Below are positions 12,429 to 25,274 of a stretch of 64,000 nucleotides of DNA, one piece after another. The stretch spans positions 28,086,001-28,150,000 of the forward strand of contig OX359246.1 in assembly GCA_947179485.1 (NCBI GenBank). The letters are read 5' to 3'. The position numbers and the translations under genes are program-made. The notes under the pieces are model-generated. The model saw nothing but the letters and a program-made list of their open reading frames with translations. It had not been told where the DNA came from and searched no databases. Source of the DNA: Allacma fusca. Taxonomy: Eukaryota > Arthropoda > Collembola > Symphypleona > Sminthuridae. Every line of letters begins with the position of its first letter. Within the stretch, counting starts at the first letter, position 1.

Positions 12429-12782
12429 GTACTCACTGAGCGGCAATCGGGTAGTAACCAATAGGTACGGGTATCACTAGGTAGAGTACCTGTACCCGTG
12501 CAAAGTATACCCGAGAATGTATGGGTACTTCAAGGATTCCTACTGGAATGGATAACTCTGCATAATTGTATGATCTGCCAACCTTGGAGTTATGTAGGCC
12601 CATAGGTGGCCATTCAATTCTCAAATACACTACACTGCTCTAAAAACTTTATCAGGGTAAATGTCATTCTCTACTTATGTTCTATTTTGTTGTTAATAAA
12701 GACTACACTACTTGCCAGTATAGTTTTATTTTCGGAGTGCACTCTACTCTACCACTACTTCCAAAGTAGCGTTACTCAACAC

Positions 12783-13741
12783 CAGTGCTCGGACTGGGTA
12801 CAGAAACCGTGTACCCGTACCCATACCCGTACCCGAATATCGGGTACGACAAAATGCTGTACCTATACCCGTACCCATACCCGAGTACCCTGGTAAATTA
12901 TTTCAGTACCCGTACCCATACTTGAAACCACAATGTAGTACCTGCACCCACAATTTACCCGTACCCGTAATGTACCCAAAACTTGTACCCATACCCGATT
13001 ACCTATTGTTTGTACCCGGGGATTACTCGGGTACTGGAAGTTTGGCCGATTGAAAATTCCTGAAGACATTTGCCTGGCCAGCTGAAAATGTTCAATTTGT
13101 CAATCTTTTATCTCTATTAAAATGCCCGAGATTTTTAGCATTTTCCCCAGGCGTTAAGGGTATCATATTTCAAATTGTTCAAAAAATCAGCTAAGGTAAT
13201 TTATTTTTAATAAACACTGCCGAAATTCAAATGCTACTACGCCAAAGTAGTAACTTGCTGAACGAAATGTGTTCTTGCAAATTGGTTATTGTTGTTAATG
13301 ATACAACGTATTTACAAAGCAGTATATTTGAACAATCTTTAGAACCGTTATATTGCAGCTACCACGTAATCATAAATGAGACAAAGCCACTTGGCTCTGT
13401 CACTAACGCAAGTATCTGTATACAAAGAAATAAGCAACTTCACGGTTGGCAGGTCTTATTGTTAGCCATAGTAATCCATCCCAGTAGGAATCCTTGAAGT
13501 ACCCAAAAAAAATCGGGTACAGGACCCACGAGTACAGATATTTTATATAGTGATACCCGTATCTACTGGGTACTACCCGATTGTCACTGAGTGAGTACCC
13601 ATACCCGTACCCGCACCTGTACCCACTATGTTGTCTAAAATCCAGAGTACCCGGGTAGTACCCGCGTACTTGCGAGTACGCAGCTTCTGTACCCAGGTAG
13701 TACCCATCCCTGAGTATTACCCGTACACAGTCCGAACACTG
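12783..13741. mobile_element. CAGTGCTCGGACTGGGTAC-type hAT-like element filled with GTACCC motifs
   Basis: The left TIR is CAGTGCTCGGACTGGGTAC; the right end is the complement of CAGTGTTCGGACTGTGTAC. The CAGTG termini and the exact 8-bp duplication CTCAACAC (12775-12782, 13742-13749) are typical of hAT transposons. About 250 bp at each end is built from GTACCC/GGGTAC hexamers; the middle is complex AT-rich sequence without a transposase. The copy at 26702-27803 shares the same middle. Confidence 0.92.
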
Positions 13742-13749
13742 CTCAACAC

Positions 13750-14367
13750 TACGACGACCACACTACTTTACGCAGTAAATAAGCCACACTATCCAAAATA
13801 CTGCCACTTCACTGAATAGCGATTCAAGGCATTAAAATCAGCCTAAAAGGGCTTTCCTAAATTCTAAATATACGCTATGAATATGATCCCCAGTAAGATA
13901 AATCCCGTTTCATCGTATATGCAGTTGATCGTCGGTCGACTCATGAAATTGTCTACACAAGATGATAGCATTACAACTTGATTTTAGGAGGTGATGTTAC
14001 AGCAATTATTCATTACAAAAAGGATGCACGCATAGACCCACACGGTGGATATGCCAAGACTTAAGTTGCAGTAAACACCAACTTTCCTATATATTGATGG
14101 CTAACCTTCAAATGGAAACTTTATGTGAGGTGAGTCACGTTCCCAAAAATAAATAGACGGTTTTGATAACATGAATGTAAGTCCAAAAACAAACCCAACG
14201 ATATTGATAAATCAATGCATCAAAATTATCATTGAGCATTTCAATTATTTCTTCACTTGAACTCAACTATTACAGATTTGTAAATCTTCAAGAAACGGTA
14301 GCGGAATATTATTTAATGGAACACATTACGCGGGATAAATTAAAGTAGCTCGCTTATTTAATCACAG
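13750..14367. other. Intergenic, 3' side of the minus-strand receptor
   Basis: No ORF, repeat or RNA gene is supported. The 3' untranslated region of the receptor gene at 14368-17185 must lie in the right part of this stretch. Confidence 0.4.
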
Positions 14368-17185
14368 TTAACACTTACTAATTTCTTTAATTCGGTAGTA
14401 AATATACCCAACTAAACTCTGAGTTACTATAGATGATGCTGTGCCCACCAATTTCTCTATCATCATAATAACCAAGCTTGCACTGAAACCAGCAATGATA
14501 ATCATAAATGCAGTGTACAGATCGGAGTAGTTTAGCTTTATCCTTTTTGCGTTCTCATTCGATTGGCAAGAGATCCTCGTGTTTGATATGTATATGTTAT
14601 TGTAACGGCTAATAAATCCCCTTTCTTTCAGCATCATAAATCTGCAGCAGAAAGGATTGCAAATTATTTAAGTAATGAGATTCACCATCAAATGATTACG
14701 AAATGCATGAATGAATAATATTACAACCCTTACTTGTAATCAAATGTTTCTCTAAACGGCGACCCTTTTTTAACAAACATGGCACTTGTCCCTGTGTAGC
14801 TTGAACAAGGAACCTGGGAAAGACTCTCACAAACAAATCTCTCTGTGTAGTTCAACGTTCGGGTAGCGGAGTAGAATACATCCGCATATGTCACCAAAGC
14901 GTTGCTGTCCGTCAATAAAATACTCACTTCACGCTCCGTGGGAACTTTCAGAACGTCTTGTGATAAATTGTATGCGTCGATTATTTTGTCCTAGCATTCA
15001 TTCCCCCGAATAGAAGTTTACAAGTTAACATTAACTCATCAAAGTTACTCACATAAATTTGATCAAGGCTTATCATACCTTCAGAAATGTTTGAAGTGTG
15101 AAGCTCTTTTCATGAACGTAGTACAAGAAATGGTAGGAAATTAGATCTGCAAATTCCTTGACTGGAACAGACTTCACAGATAATACGGAGACAATTGAAG
15201 CGGAATATGCAATGTAAAGCAGTAATGCCATAACACCCCCACATATGAACAGAATTCTCAGTGATGGCGAATGCGGTTGCCGCGGCCAACCTTAACGTGG
15301 TAAAATACATTGTAATAATTGAAAACCCCTACTTGTTGTATACTCTGTGGACCACAGCCAATTCTAATAAATTACCTTTCTGACACATCGAACCTATTGC
15401 CCAAATTACAGCATCATTCAGGAACGTCGCATCAGTAATATCTTCAATATGGCCACTTATACCTGCGGCACGATACTTAACACCACTGCTGATCATCATA
15501 AGAACAATTATAGCCAGCCAGGTTAGGCCAATTGTGATCCAAACGTCAGAGGTGAAGGGTGAAAAAAATACATTCCGTACTGAGTTCAACGGTGGCTGAA
15601 TGAAAAACACAACGACTCTAAATAGAATACATTTTAAATGTAAATATATTAATAACGCTGAATATATACAATCAAAATATTTTACTAAAACAAATTCAAA
15701 AATATTTTACCCATTTCCGTAAGACGTTGGTTGTAAATAATGCAAGAATTTGGCTCGATCGTACAAAATAGTAACTTGAGAGATTGATATCAGGGCTTGA
15801 TCACTCTGAATAAGCTCAAAGGATTTGCCTGAAACTTCGTTATTACTATTCCAGCCGAGTGAATCTCCAGCAAATGCTTTTTCACTGGATAGAAAATTAT
15901 TATTCACCAAAATTTGACTCTTCTGCACAAATTTTAAGTAAACGAAGGAGATTAAATTAGCCATCATATTAGAACAAACGCTCACGTAAAATTAAGCATA
16001 TCTCTTAGGTCTCGATACAAACTAACTGCAGAGCCATCTATGAACTCATTGATGGTTTGGCCCGACTCCCGGCGGAATCTAGCTTCCATATCTAAATTTA
16101 CGTCGTCCTAGTAATGCAATCAATAAGCCAGACAAATATTTAAAGTTAGGGAAAGAACAAAGCTAAAATGAGCATATACATATATTTACAGAGAATCTTA
16201 CCTGAGCCACAGCTGGTATTACTGCCAAATTAAATTGGCTTCGTCTTACCAATTTTTGTGACAGAATTTCTATATCAATTTTATTAATTGGGTAATAAAC
16301 GCTTTCGAAATAAGTTTCGTTTGAAATTGAATAAAGCTCATAAACATTATAAAATGATCCCCAGTTCCCCTCAAAGGTATCAGTACTGTTAACTAGTTGC
16401 TTTGTAGCTCTCGGAGGAAAGAATACAAAATACAAATTAACATTTAAAGGTATATTTGAAGAAGAGGAGTTTGTTTTTATTTTCAATGTCTCCAAGAAAA
16501 TTTGTCTGTTTTTGGGTTCAAAATTCACAGGGGTTGGCCATATGATGAATATTGTTGTTTGCAATAGTTCAGGCAAAATTCTTGCTGGTATCTGCGGATG
16601 TAAAATAATTCTTAATGTACTGCTTCTAAATTTTACCTACACAACATCAGCCAGCCTGATTTTAATCTTGTGTGTAAGTAACTATAAAATCATTTAATTT
16701 AATGATTCTCCTGAAACTTACAAGACTCACAAATGTAAACAAATCTTCTTGAGTCTCAGGATGTACAACAAGTGACGTTCCATGTTTATCCCCAAAGAGC
16801 TTATGATAAGGAGAAAGCGTTTCGTTATCGTTTGACCAGAATTCCATCAGTCCTGGAAAACTTATCCATGCAAGTGAATGAATTTTACCCGCTGTGATTT
16901 CTTCCTTGAAATAGTTGTCTGAAAACCAAAATTATCGATTATAATTTTAATAAACGTATTTTTTTGAACAAGTATAAAACAGCAAGTACAATTATTACAT
17001 GTCTCATGAAGCTTACCTCGCTGTTTTGCTCCTTGCTCAGTGCCTAAAATAAAAAGATGCGAGTTTTTTCTTGTAGGGTTGAAGTCAAATGCTCCTAGAA
17101 CTTCGAATACTGGCACGTTAGCTCGAACAGTATTTAAATATCTCAAACAAGTTAATGCCACAATTACATGAGAAAAAAATTTCAT
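14368..17185 (-). CDS. Ionotropic receptor of conserved architecture, 9 exons, intact
   Basis: Exons (read on the minus strand): 17185-17017, 16918-16722, 16591-16202, 16107-15986, 15917-15711, 15617-15376, 15290-15079, 14990-14734, 14641-14368. All have GT donors and AG acceptors and the phases agree, giving 690 codons including the stop. Residues 1-22 look like a signal peptide. The first ligand lobe (S1) contains ISISQVTILYDR, with Arg347 at the place of the conserved ligand-binding Arg. Then follow SPFTSDVW and TM1 (~387-404), the pore segment WAIGSMCQKG (434-443), TM3 (ALLLYIAYSAS, ~455-475), the second lobe (S2), and TM4 (~641-663). The protein should form a ligand-gated cation channel in sensory membranes. 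The SMCQKG pore and the Arg recall the antennal IR75-type clade of insects; that assignment is an inference. The exon 5 acceptor is the least certain border. Confidence 0.9.
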
Positions 17186-18059
17186 TGCAACAATGAATTC
17201 GGGGATTATTCAATAAAAATGTGCTTGTTTAAATCCATAGAACATCTCTCGAAGTCAACTGAATAGTTTTGTATTGGATTATTCTTCAAGTGAACTTGTT
17301 TTACAACTGTGCAGTGTAGATAGTGTTATTATTTCAACCAGTCGTTAGCAAATATTTACAGAACAAATAAAGTCTGAAAGTGTTATGACGTTCCTACAAG
17401 CTTCTTCGACTGTGTTGAAATTGCTGTAGTGTTTGTAAACGTTAGAATTGAAAACTTCAGTTGCACCTGCCAAGTCTTCTTGTATGACAAAATAATTCAG
17501 AATTCATGCCTGATAGTTGTGAAATATTTTACAAGACGGATGATTTTAGATATACACAATTACATGCATAGATTCTTGTATGTACACTTTATATGTATGG
17601 GAATATGTTGCTTACTTTTGCCCAGCTTATTGCTCAACATTACTACAGCAGACAATATGATTGAGCTCATAGGGTCATGAGTAAGTGTAAATGTGTGCGT
17701 GGGAAATCAGCAAAGAAAATTTCGGAATCAGAGGAAACGATCCGTAATCACGCATATGTAAATACACCTATCTTTTTGAGAAACCGCTTTAGTCAAAAGA
17801 TGCAACAGTCATGGTTACAAAAGTGTATAGTATCTGGAGTGTTTACTCTTGCTAGACTTTCTTCCAAGCGAACTTTCTCTATGGAGTCAAAAATTGTTGG
17901 GCATATTCTCGTTAGCAACAATTTTAAGGCACGTTGCAAGACAATGCTGTAAGAGCATTAAGAGCCCAAATTGTCTGCTTAAATTGATGCTTGTATATGA
18001 AAAGTATATATTGTGCTAAAAAAATTTTAGGCATGCATGAGCCGGATTTTCTTTTCGCA
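17186..18059. other. Upstream region of the minus-strand receptor; no supported gene
   Basis: This should hold the promoter of the gene that starts at 17185 and runs left. Two small plus-strand ORFs (83 and 91 codons) show no domain that I recognise and no similarity within the window, so I do not call them genes. Confidence 0.4.
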
Positions 18060-21000
18060 AAGAAAACGTATGAAACATGAAAGGGGCGCATGATTTTGAT
18101 GGGCTAAGATTGCAAGAAATTATTATAAGTTGTGCTTTTTACATTTTTAAGCAATAGTATTACATATTGATAGACTTACTCGTTCTTATTCACACTTTCA
18201 TGTGTATCTACATATGTTTGTGTGAATAGAAAATCATCGCTCCTCAATTATAACGAAGCATATCATTACCTATAATTTTCCAGATTGGAGACAGACTAAC
18301 GCACATCTGCGTCGTCCTGCCGGGGAAAACTTTCTGGAAAAATATTCAAAGAATCCATATGATTGGTCGAAACATATTGACAAGTATAAATATGTAATAC
18401 CGCTGTTTTTCAGTGACATCTTTTAACGCGAATTTAAGGGATTCGTAAAATATGCAAGCAGCCAAATACCTATGCAACATTATTGAAATGTAAGAAAAGA
18501 AATCCTGAAATAAATAATACATTTTTAAAACTTCGCCAAACTGTGCACAAAATTCTTACAAGTGAACCTTCGTAAATTGTGTAACGAAACGTTTCAGTAC
18601 CTCTAGTAACTCTAGTCACATAATTACATGGGGAGATATTGAATAAAAATATTAATATTACTCCTGTAGTGCATATAAGTACGATTTTCGTGGCATACTC
18701 AAACCCATCCAGTTTTAGAAAATTTTATTGTCGATTTTCTAAAATACTTTTGATAGTCCTAATTTATTATTTCTTTTCAGTGGTTTAAAAAACGACTGAA
18801 AAAGTTTTTTAAGCATATCAAAAATCCTTAAAATATTGTTGATACCCAACTCAGTTGGTAGAAAACATTTAACACTAAATATCATAACCAGGGATGGGGA
18901 ATTTACGCAGACGACCTGCAGGATTGGGTTAAGTAATTGATGGGAAAATTTCCAATAATTTGGATTGGATTAAGGGAATGAGCTGGAAAATTCCAATCAC
19001 TTCGATTATGCAGAATAAACGATTGAGTGGGGAAATACTGAAATTGTCTTGTGCAAAAAAACCTTTTGAACCGAACTTTGCAAGTTCAAGTAATAGTTGC
19101 GGTTAACTTGCAATAGCCAAGAAAGACTGCTGGGCTTTGAAGCCATTCCTCAACAATAGTGGTTCAGTACATTCAGTGCTGGGCTACTCCTGTTGGCTGA
19201 GTTCTACTTTCCCGGCCACAAAATTACCTTCCACCTTCCACCAGGATTTCCACCTTCCACTAGGCCTTCCACTTGACCTTCCACTTGACCTTCCACTTGA
19301 CATTCCGCCAAAATTTTACAGATTTTTTACCTTCCTGATCTTTTCCTGTGTTAATTAATATAACCCTCTGTGTTCTGGTGAGTGAAACACAAAGTGCGAA
19401 CTGGAGATAGTTAATGCGTTGCCCCCTGAATGCGAGTATTCAAACCGTAAATCAGCGTTTTAATTTATTAGGTAAAGTAAGGTGCAGTGCTAAGTTTTTG
19501 TCTTACCATTAGTAGTTAGTTGTTACGGAATTTACTAAAAACGTTTAAAAAATTTTGTTCAAAATCAGTTCATCGGTAAGTATGGCAACTGATTGTGAGC
19601 TCTTTCGAATCACGTGGTTTTCCTGTGGTTGATTTTTATCAGTCCTTTGACATAATTCTACACAACGCCATCGAAATCTGACTATCATAATTGTGCATAT
19701 CATGATTTTGTAACAGTAACCTGTTTCCTCAAAGGTACCCTGCAATTTTATAGTTAATTACACAAGTTAGTTTTAACTTAAAACAATCAAGTGTTTTAAC
19801 CTCCGTGTTAATTTTAGGAATAAAAAATGCGAAACATAAGTTAACACACCGAAATTAATCCAAGACTGTCATTTTCGGATGAAAATCAGGCACTATCTTC
19901 GGCCATGCAGTAACTCGTGTAGGAAGGCAATACAGTAGGTGGAAGGTCAGGTGGAATGATCAAGGCGAAGGTGGAAGGTTAGATGGAAAGTCTGGTGGAA
20001 GGTCAAGTGGAAGTTTGGTGGGAGGTGGAAGTCTGGTGGAAGTTACTTATGTATTATAGTGTTAATATATGGGTGAGTGGAAGGTGGAAGGTCGTTTTGT
20101 GGCCGGGAAAGTAGAACTCAGCCCTCCTGTTTGCCCGTTAATAACGTTTTGTACTAACATTGTCTAATAACATTTTCCATGTCTGCCCTATAACGCATTG
20201 AAGCGAACGGGAAATTATATTTATTGTCGTATTTATTTACTATCACTCAATTAAATTTGACAACCCCAACTTTAATGACCTACGTCACCATTTGCAGTGA
20301 TTTAGTACAATAGAGGATACATAATTTGAGACGATGTTGCGGTCAAATAGGATTCGAGCAGAAATACATAAAATCTAATGTATATATATATAGTATATAA
20401 TGTGTAACAATTTTTAGTCGGATATTCTTTTGTATGAAACATTCAAAAGTTTGTTTTTTGGTTATCCACTGCTATCGTATTTTATTTATGTGCTAAGAAA
20501 ACATATGGAACATCAAAGGGACGCATGTCTTTGATGGTCTAAAATTGCGAGAAATTATTATAAGTGGTGCTTTTTAAATTTTTAAACAATAGTACATCAT
20601 ATTTGTAGGCCTACTTGTCCTTACTCACATTTTCATATGTATCTATATATGTTTGTGTGAATAAAAATTATTGCTCCTCAATTACAACTTAGCATGTCAT
20701 TACCTAGACCTAGAATTTTCCAGATTGGAGACAGACTAACGCACATCTGTGTCGTCCTGCCGTGGAAAACTTTCTGGAAAAATATCAAAAGAATCAATAC
20801 GGTTGGTCAAAACATCTTGATAAGTATAAATATGTAATACCGCTGTGCTTTTAGCATTTCAATGACAACTTTTAACGCAAATTTAAGGAATGTTGTAAAA
20901 TATGCAAGCAGGAAATGCTTGTGCAACATTATTGAAATTTAGACAATATTTTAATTTGAGATATTATACCTAATTACGAAATTATATGTACAGCATCAAG

Positions 21001-22520
21001 TGACGGCAAGGGCTTCTGTAGAATCGGTCAATAAACACTTTATTATAATTAATATTTTTATTGAAATTTAATAAAATAAATCCTGAAATATATCATACAT
21101 TTTTAAAACTTTGCCCATCTGTGTACAAAATGCAAAAGCAAGCCTCCGTATAGTTCGTTACGAAACATTTTAGTCCCTCTAGTGACTATGGTCACATTAT
21201 TACATGAGGGGATACAGTACATAACGAACAATTATTGGCGTTGTAACAACTTGATTAAAGGCTGCGCAAACAAAAATGCTCTTAGTTTATATCTGTTCAC
21301 CTAAAAATGCCATGAAAATGTTCAGAATGCCAAAAATGATCTGAAATTGCCTAACTCAGAAAATACCCGGCATATTGGGCATTTTAGTAGAAACAAATAC
21401 ACTGAAAATTATTGCTCCTTTAGTGCACATAAGGAAGATTTTCGTGGTACTCACACCCATCCAGTTTCATAGAAAATTGGATTGTTGTTTTTCTAAAATA
21501 CTTTTGATAGTCCTAATTTATTACTTCTGGTCAGCGGTTTAAAAGATTAAGTTTTTTAAGGATATCAAAAATCCTTAAAAAATTATTTTTAAAGTATATT
21601 AAGCAAAATAATCTAGATGCAATCCATAATGAAACAGAGATGCACAAATGAAATAGGTTTCCTCCAAGCCTTCGAAGTCTAAAATATTTTAAATTTTCAT
21701 TCTTTAACATATCTTTACAAGAAGCCCTTAAAATGTTTGGCTTTCCTCAGCCTTTCTTCTAATAACACGCATAAACACAAATTCTACGTCATCTAAAACT
21801 CACCTTCCTTAAAATTTTAGACTTCATTTGATTTTTATAATGAATCAATAAACTCTTGATATCCGGGATGCTTTTCGAGGGAATTTTTGTAAACACATAT
21901 TTCCGGTCTCTTGAGCATATATAATTATAACATTTAGCAACAGTTCCCTTTATTCAGTCATGAAATGGTCCATAAAATTATACCTGAGTTAATAATCTCG
22001 CTATAAGGGATAATCAAAGGACCTGGAAATTATGGTCCTGATAGACGAAACCAAATAACAAATCATTACGAGTATTTAATGCTTTTGTAATTGCAATTTA
22101 AGCAGACAGAAATTGCACTTGCACCGAAAATTGTAATTGCCTTGTGCAAAATAACTGGAGTTGACCCGTACTTGCAAGTTCAATTAGTAACTGCGGTTAA
22201 CTTGCAGTTGACAAGAAAGACTCCTGGGCTTTGAAGCCATTCTTCAACGATTCAGTGTTGGGCTACTCCTGGCTGCCCCCTAATAACGTTTTGCACCAAC
22301 ATTATTCGATAACATTTTCCATGTCTGCTCTATAACGCATGAAAGCCTACGGCAAATTATATTTATTGTCGTATTTATTTACCATCACTCAATTAAATGT
22401 GACAACCCCAACTTTAATGACCTAAGTCACCATTTGCAGTGATTTTGTACAATAGAGATACATAATTTGAGACGATGTTGTGGTCAAATAGGATTCGAGC
22501 AGAAAAACATAAAATCTAAT
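18060..22520. repeat. Diverged tandem duplication, two units
   Basis: Unit 1 (about 18060-20383) and unit 2 (about 20500-22520) are colinear. Shared blocks include GAAATTATTATAAGT near the start, CAGATTGGAGACAGACTAAC (18285 and 20723), CTTTGAAGCCATTC (19134 and 22229), ATAACGTTTTG with ACATTTTCCATGTCTG, and TAATGACCTA with CACCATTTGCAGTGATTT at the end. Unit 1 carries an insertion at 19195-20123 that is absent in unit 2. Unit 2 has extra stretches near 20940-21060 and 21220-21400. The terminal block also resembles sequence upstream of the IR gene at 42380 (CTGACGTCACCATTTGCAG at 41701), so the duplicated unit seems to include ancestral IR 5' flank. Confidence 0.75.
19195..20123. mobile_element. 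GGCTGAGTTCTAC-type inverted-repeat element filled with CTTCCAC motifs
   Basis: The termini GGCTGAGTTCTACTTTCCCG and its exact complement at the right end (about 29 bp of perfect inverted repeat) are flanked by an exact 8-bp duplication CTCCTGTT (19187-19194, 20124-20131). The empty site is visible in the sister unit near 22260. The left arm is made of CTTCCAC units, including three copies of a 12-bp repeat. The right arm has the complementary GTGGAAG units. About 500 bp in the middle is complex, with no gene. The superfamily is unclear: the 8-bp duplication fits hAT or Merlin. Confidence 0.88.
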
Positions 22521-23038
22521 GTGAATGAGGAACGTCTACATTAAATGTAACAATAGCTTAAAAATATTTAACAATACTTAAGTTACCAGCAATATGGCAC
22601 TCCACAATGCCCTATAAATACATTCTGTAAGCCTTGAATGCATGAGCCATTAATTTTAGCCTGTATTTCATTCAAATATAAACCGTAACTGTAAATGATT
22701 GCTTTTACACAACTTTCGTTAAATATTAAATTGCATTCATTACTATACACTTGCATTTCATAACAAATCGTCATTCAATCGTTTCTGTGTGTACGTCAAC
22801 TTGTATTAAACTATATACTTCGTAGCGTATTCAATCGTAGTTACTCACTGAACGCACTTAATGTTAAATTTATGTATATTAATTGTTGTGGAAGGAAATG
22901 GTCGACATTGTAACTTACACCGAAGTCTTTTAACGAACTCATGCAAAATTTCCATTCCTGCTATTTTCAAAAAATTCAGTTGCAATACTTTAAGCCGTGT
23001 ACTCCTTGCACCTGTACTGTAAATCTATCACCGTTAAT
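22521..23038 (+). promoter_or_regulatory. Upstream region of IR-1 with blocks shared by the IR array
   Basis: Two blocks recur at similar distances upstream of all five array genes. The first is CATAACAAA(N)CNTCATT(N)ATTCG-like (here 22751-22781, about 280 bp before the ATG). The second is TTTATAGAAATTAATTG-like (here about 22868). A third block, CCGTAACTGTAAATGATT, is shared with the 29-kb gene (22681 and about 29361). They may be regulatory or simply undiverged duplication. No TATA box is assigned. Confidence 0.5.
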
Positions 23039-25274
23039 ATGCGTTACACTACAAGATTTAATGTAATTCTGGAGGTGGTGTTCATAGTTTTGCAAACACC
23101 CGTAAAACTATTCTTGTTATCAACCTCAGCGGATCCATTTAGTCGATTTTTAAATACTTTTCAACTTTCAATGCTGCCGCATTGTCAATGTGTGAACATC
23201 GCCTTGAAATACAATTTCAATGAAAACACCACTAGCGTTTTAACTTTACAAAATCAGCTTAATGTACTATCAGTACCCCACATTTATTCATTTCAATACT
23301 CCCACCGGCAGCAAGTTTCGAATTTACGATTCATCTCAGGTTGCTCAATTTTTGTGGTATTTATGCACAAAGAATCTTTGATTCCAAGCAATGTGGAATC
23401 CTTCGATGTTTTAAATAGTCATTTTATATTTGTTTTTACCGAAGATCTGCCATCATACGCAATTAGTGACAAGGTAACTCATCTAGCCAATTCCACCAGA
23501 GAATTCAATTATGCTTTGTTTCTATTTTCATCTGCAGTCAAAACTCAAGCATTTGTACCATCAGCCTTGAAATCTCGTCAAATGCAAAAAGTATACGACA
23601 TTCCGAACACATTAAAAGATAACCAATCACCACCTCTGAAAATGGAAAGGCTATTGAAGACTGATTTGCAACACGAACCAGTTGTAGTGTTAGTATGTCC
23701 GGTATGCGATCCGACTGGGGACAACCAGAAGTTTCCCGCACCTTTGATATTTGTTATAGCCGAATTTCTTTCTTTCATTAACGCAACTCCGGAATACGAA
23801 CCAGTGTTTGCTGAAATTAATTCGGTTGATTGGAAAACTCCATTGGCAGACGGCACTGCCGCCATATCCATGCCTTTGATCCTTGATGGCGGAGCAATCA
23901 ATTATCATCCAACAAAGTTGAAGTTCTTCTTAGGCATAACTTTTGTCACAGCACTCCCTAAAGCAATGGAGTATAGCACATTGGTTCAATTATTTCATCC
24001 TTTTAGTCCTATTGTGTGGATGCTGACGTTCGTGTTTGCCTCGGTTGTTTATGTGGTTCTGGAATTTATCTTTTATTTCAAAATGAAGCAAAGTGCGTCA
24101 AAATTATTTAACGTTGACAACATATCCATTAATCAAATGCACTCCGTTGGATGCTCACATGTTATCACGTGTGCTGTGCTACTAGTACCCTTCGTTGATC
24201 AGTCAATCCCTACCAAAATACTTGCGAATTCAAAGCGCTACTTCAGGAGTCAAATTGTTGTGGCGATATGGCTACTCGTGTTAATTGTAATGGGGTGTGG
24301 ATATAAAACAAAGCTTCTGGAAATGGCAGTTCTCCCATATCATACATTCCCTCCAACAACATTCAATGAGCTGGCTGAATCGAATTACAAGATTGGTGCT
24401 TTGTCACACGAGAAACTAAAGTCGGAACTAAAATATTCCAATAGCAGTGTATCTATGGCAATCAAGCACAGATACCGAGAGTATGAGATGCTGGAATCGG
24501 ATGTAACAAATTTTTTTATTCTAATTACAATAATTTTCATTAATTATATGTATGAATTGTATGTATTAATGTATTACACATACATACGATGATATTTCAT
24601 TAATTTTAGAATAGAATTCAGGTATGCACAACAAATGGTTCAACAAAAGTTGCTGAGTCCGTCTGTTTTTAATTTATGTAGTGCTATCAACAGATTTTTG
24701 AGGAAGATATGGCTTGCATGGGACCAGACTTTCTGTTTGACTTCTTTGGGATCACGTACATGACCGATGTGAACAAGCAAATTATGTCACAGCGATCAAA
24801 AGACACTTTATATAATGAGCTGATAACAGTAGGAATCAGCAAATTGTACCCCCATCTTGTTGGTAAGTTAGTAGCAATCAGCTTAGATGGACATCAGAGC
24901 TATTGGATTTGGGTGTTATTTTTATTTTCATTCAAATTTCAGAGCCTTTTAATAACATTGGGTCTACGTTGATAGAAGCGGGTCTTTTTCGTAGTTACTG
25001 GGATCCCAAAATACGTTATGAAAAGACGGGAAAAGGTCAGGAGTACGCAAAGAACCATGTAGCCGTACACAAATATTATGAAGGGAAAGTAAACAAAGTT
25101 CCGTCGAATCGGCAAATGATAACTTTGTCGTACATCTTTCTCCGCAATGGTTTAATCATTTCACTCTGCATGTATGGATTGGAGATGGTAATATCCAACA
25201 GATGGCTTGTTTACACTTTATTCATGGATCTTCGTTATAAATCTAGTAGAAAAATAAAAGTATTGTATCTATAA
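23039..25274 (+). CDS. Divergent ionotropic receptor, array copy IR-1, intact
   Basis: Exons are 23039-24502, 24682-24862 and 24943-25274, a 659-codon frame including the stop. I chose the ATG at 23039 (MRYTTRFNVIL) because array copies align from there; the frame is open upstream only to a GTG. Residues 1-~28 form a hydrophobic leader. The iGluR-like block FHPFSPIVW (320-328) begins TM1 (to ~346), a pore region follows with LLVPFVDQSIPTK, then TM3 (~406-425, IVVAIWLLVLIV with GYKTKLLEM), S2 (TFNELAESNYKIGAL), and TM4 (~609-633). In S1 the block DGTAAISMPL matches the family, but the usual ligand-binding Arg that follows it is not present. It is likely a chemosensory channel subunit with an unusual ligand site. 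Neighbouring copies share the same intron positions. Confidence 0.9.

Larger units (their letters stand above)
10947..12540. mobile_element. Degenerate GTACCC-type element, host of a nested stack
   Basis: The left end AGTGTTCTGACTGGGTACGG is a decayed version of the TIR CAGTGCTCGGACTGGGTAC of the elements at 12783 and 26702. GTACCC/GGGTAC motifs continue to 11083 and resume at 12437-12540. Between them sits the element at 11092-12428, whose 8-bp duplication GTACTCAC was made from this element. The right terminus is not recognisable, so the outer border is approximate. Confidence 0.55.

Noticed and set aside
11646..12630. Several minus-strand ORFs of 65-72 aa
   Set aside because: They lie in GGACCAGAC, CAAGTT and GTACCC motif arrays of nested elements; the codon pattern follows the repeats.
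12783..13741. Reading the GTACCC stretches as a CRISPR array or telomeric repeat
   Set aside because: The unit is irregular, there are no spacers, and the tract is bounded by TIRs with an 8-bp target duplication; it is a transposon arm.
15298..15350. A frameshift in the minus-strand receptor between the pore and TM3
   Set aside because: Using the donor directly after CAGAAAG (intron 15375-15291) restores the phase and gives the expected SMCQKG-WPRQPHSPS junction.
17429..17952. Two adjacent plus-strand ORFs (83 and 91 aa) as a small host gene
   Set aside because: No recognisable domain, no splice or homology support and AT-rich composition; they probably occur by chance.
22997..23038. Possible upstream extension of IR-1 to a GTG at 22997 (and of IR-3 to 33582)
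   Set aside because: Only non-ATG starts are available there, and the array copies align from the ATG followed by the hydrophobic leader.
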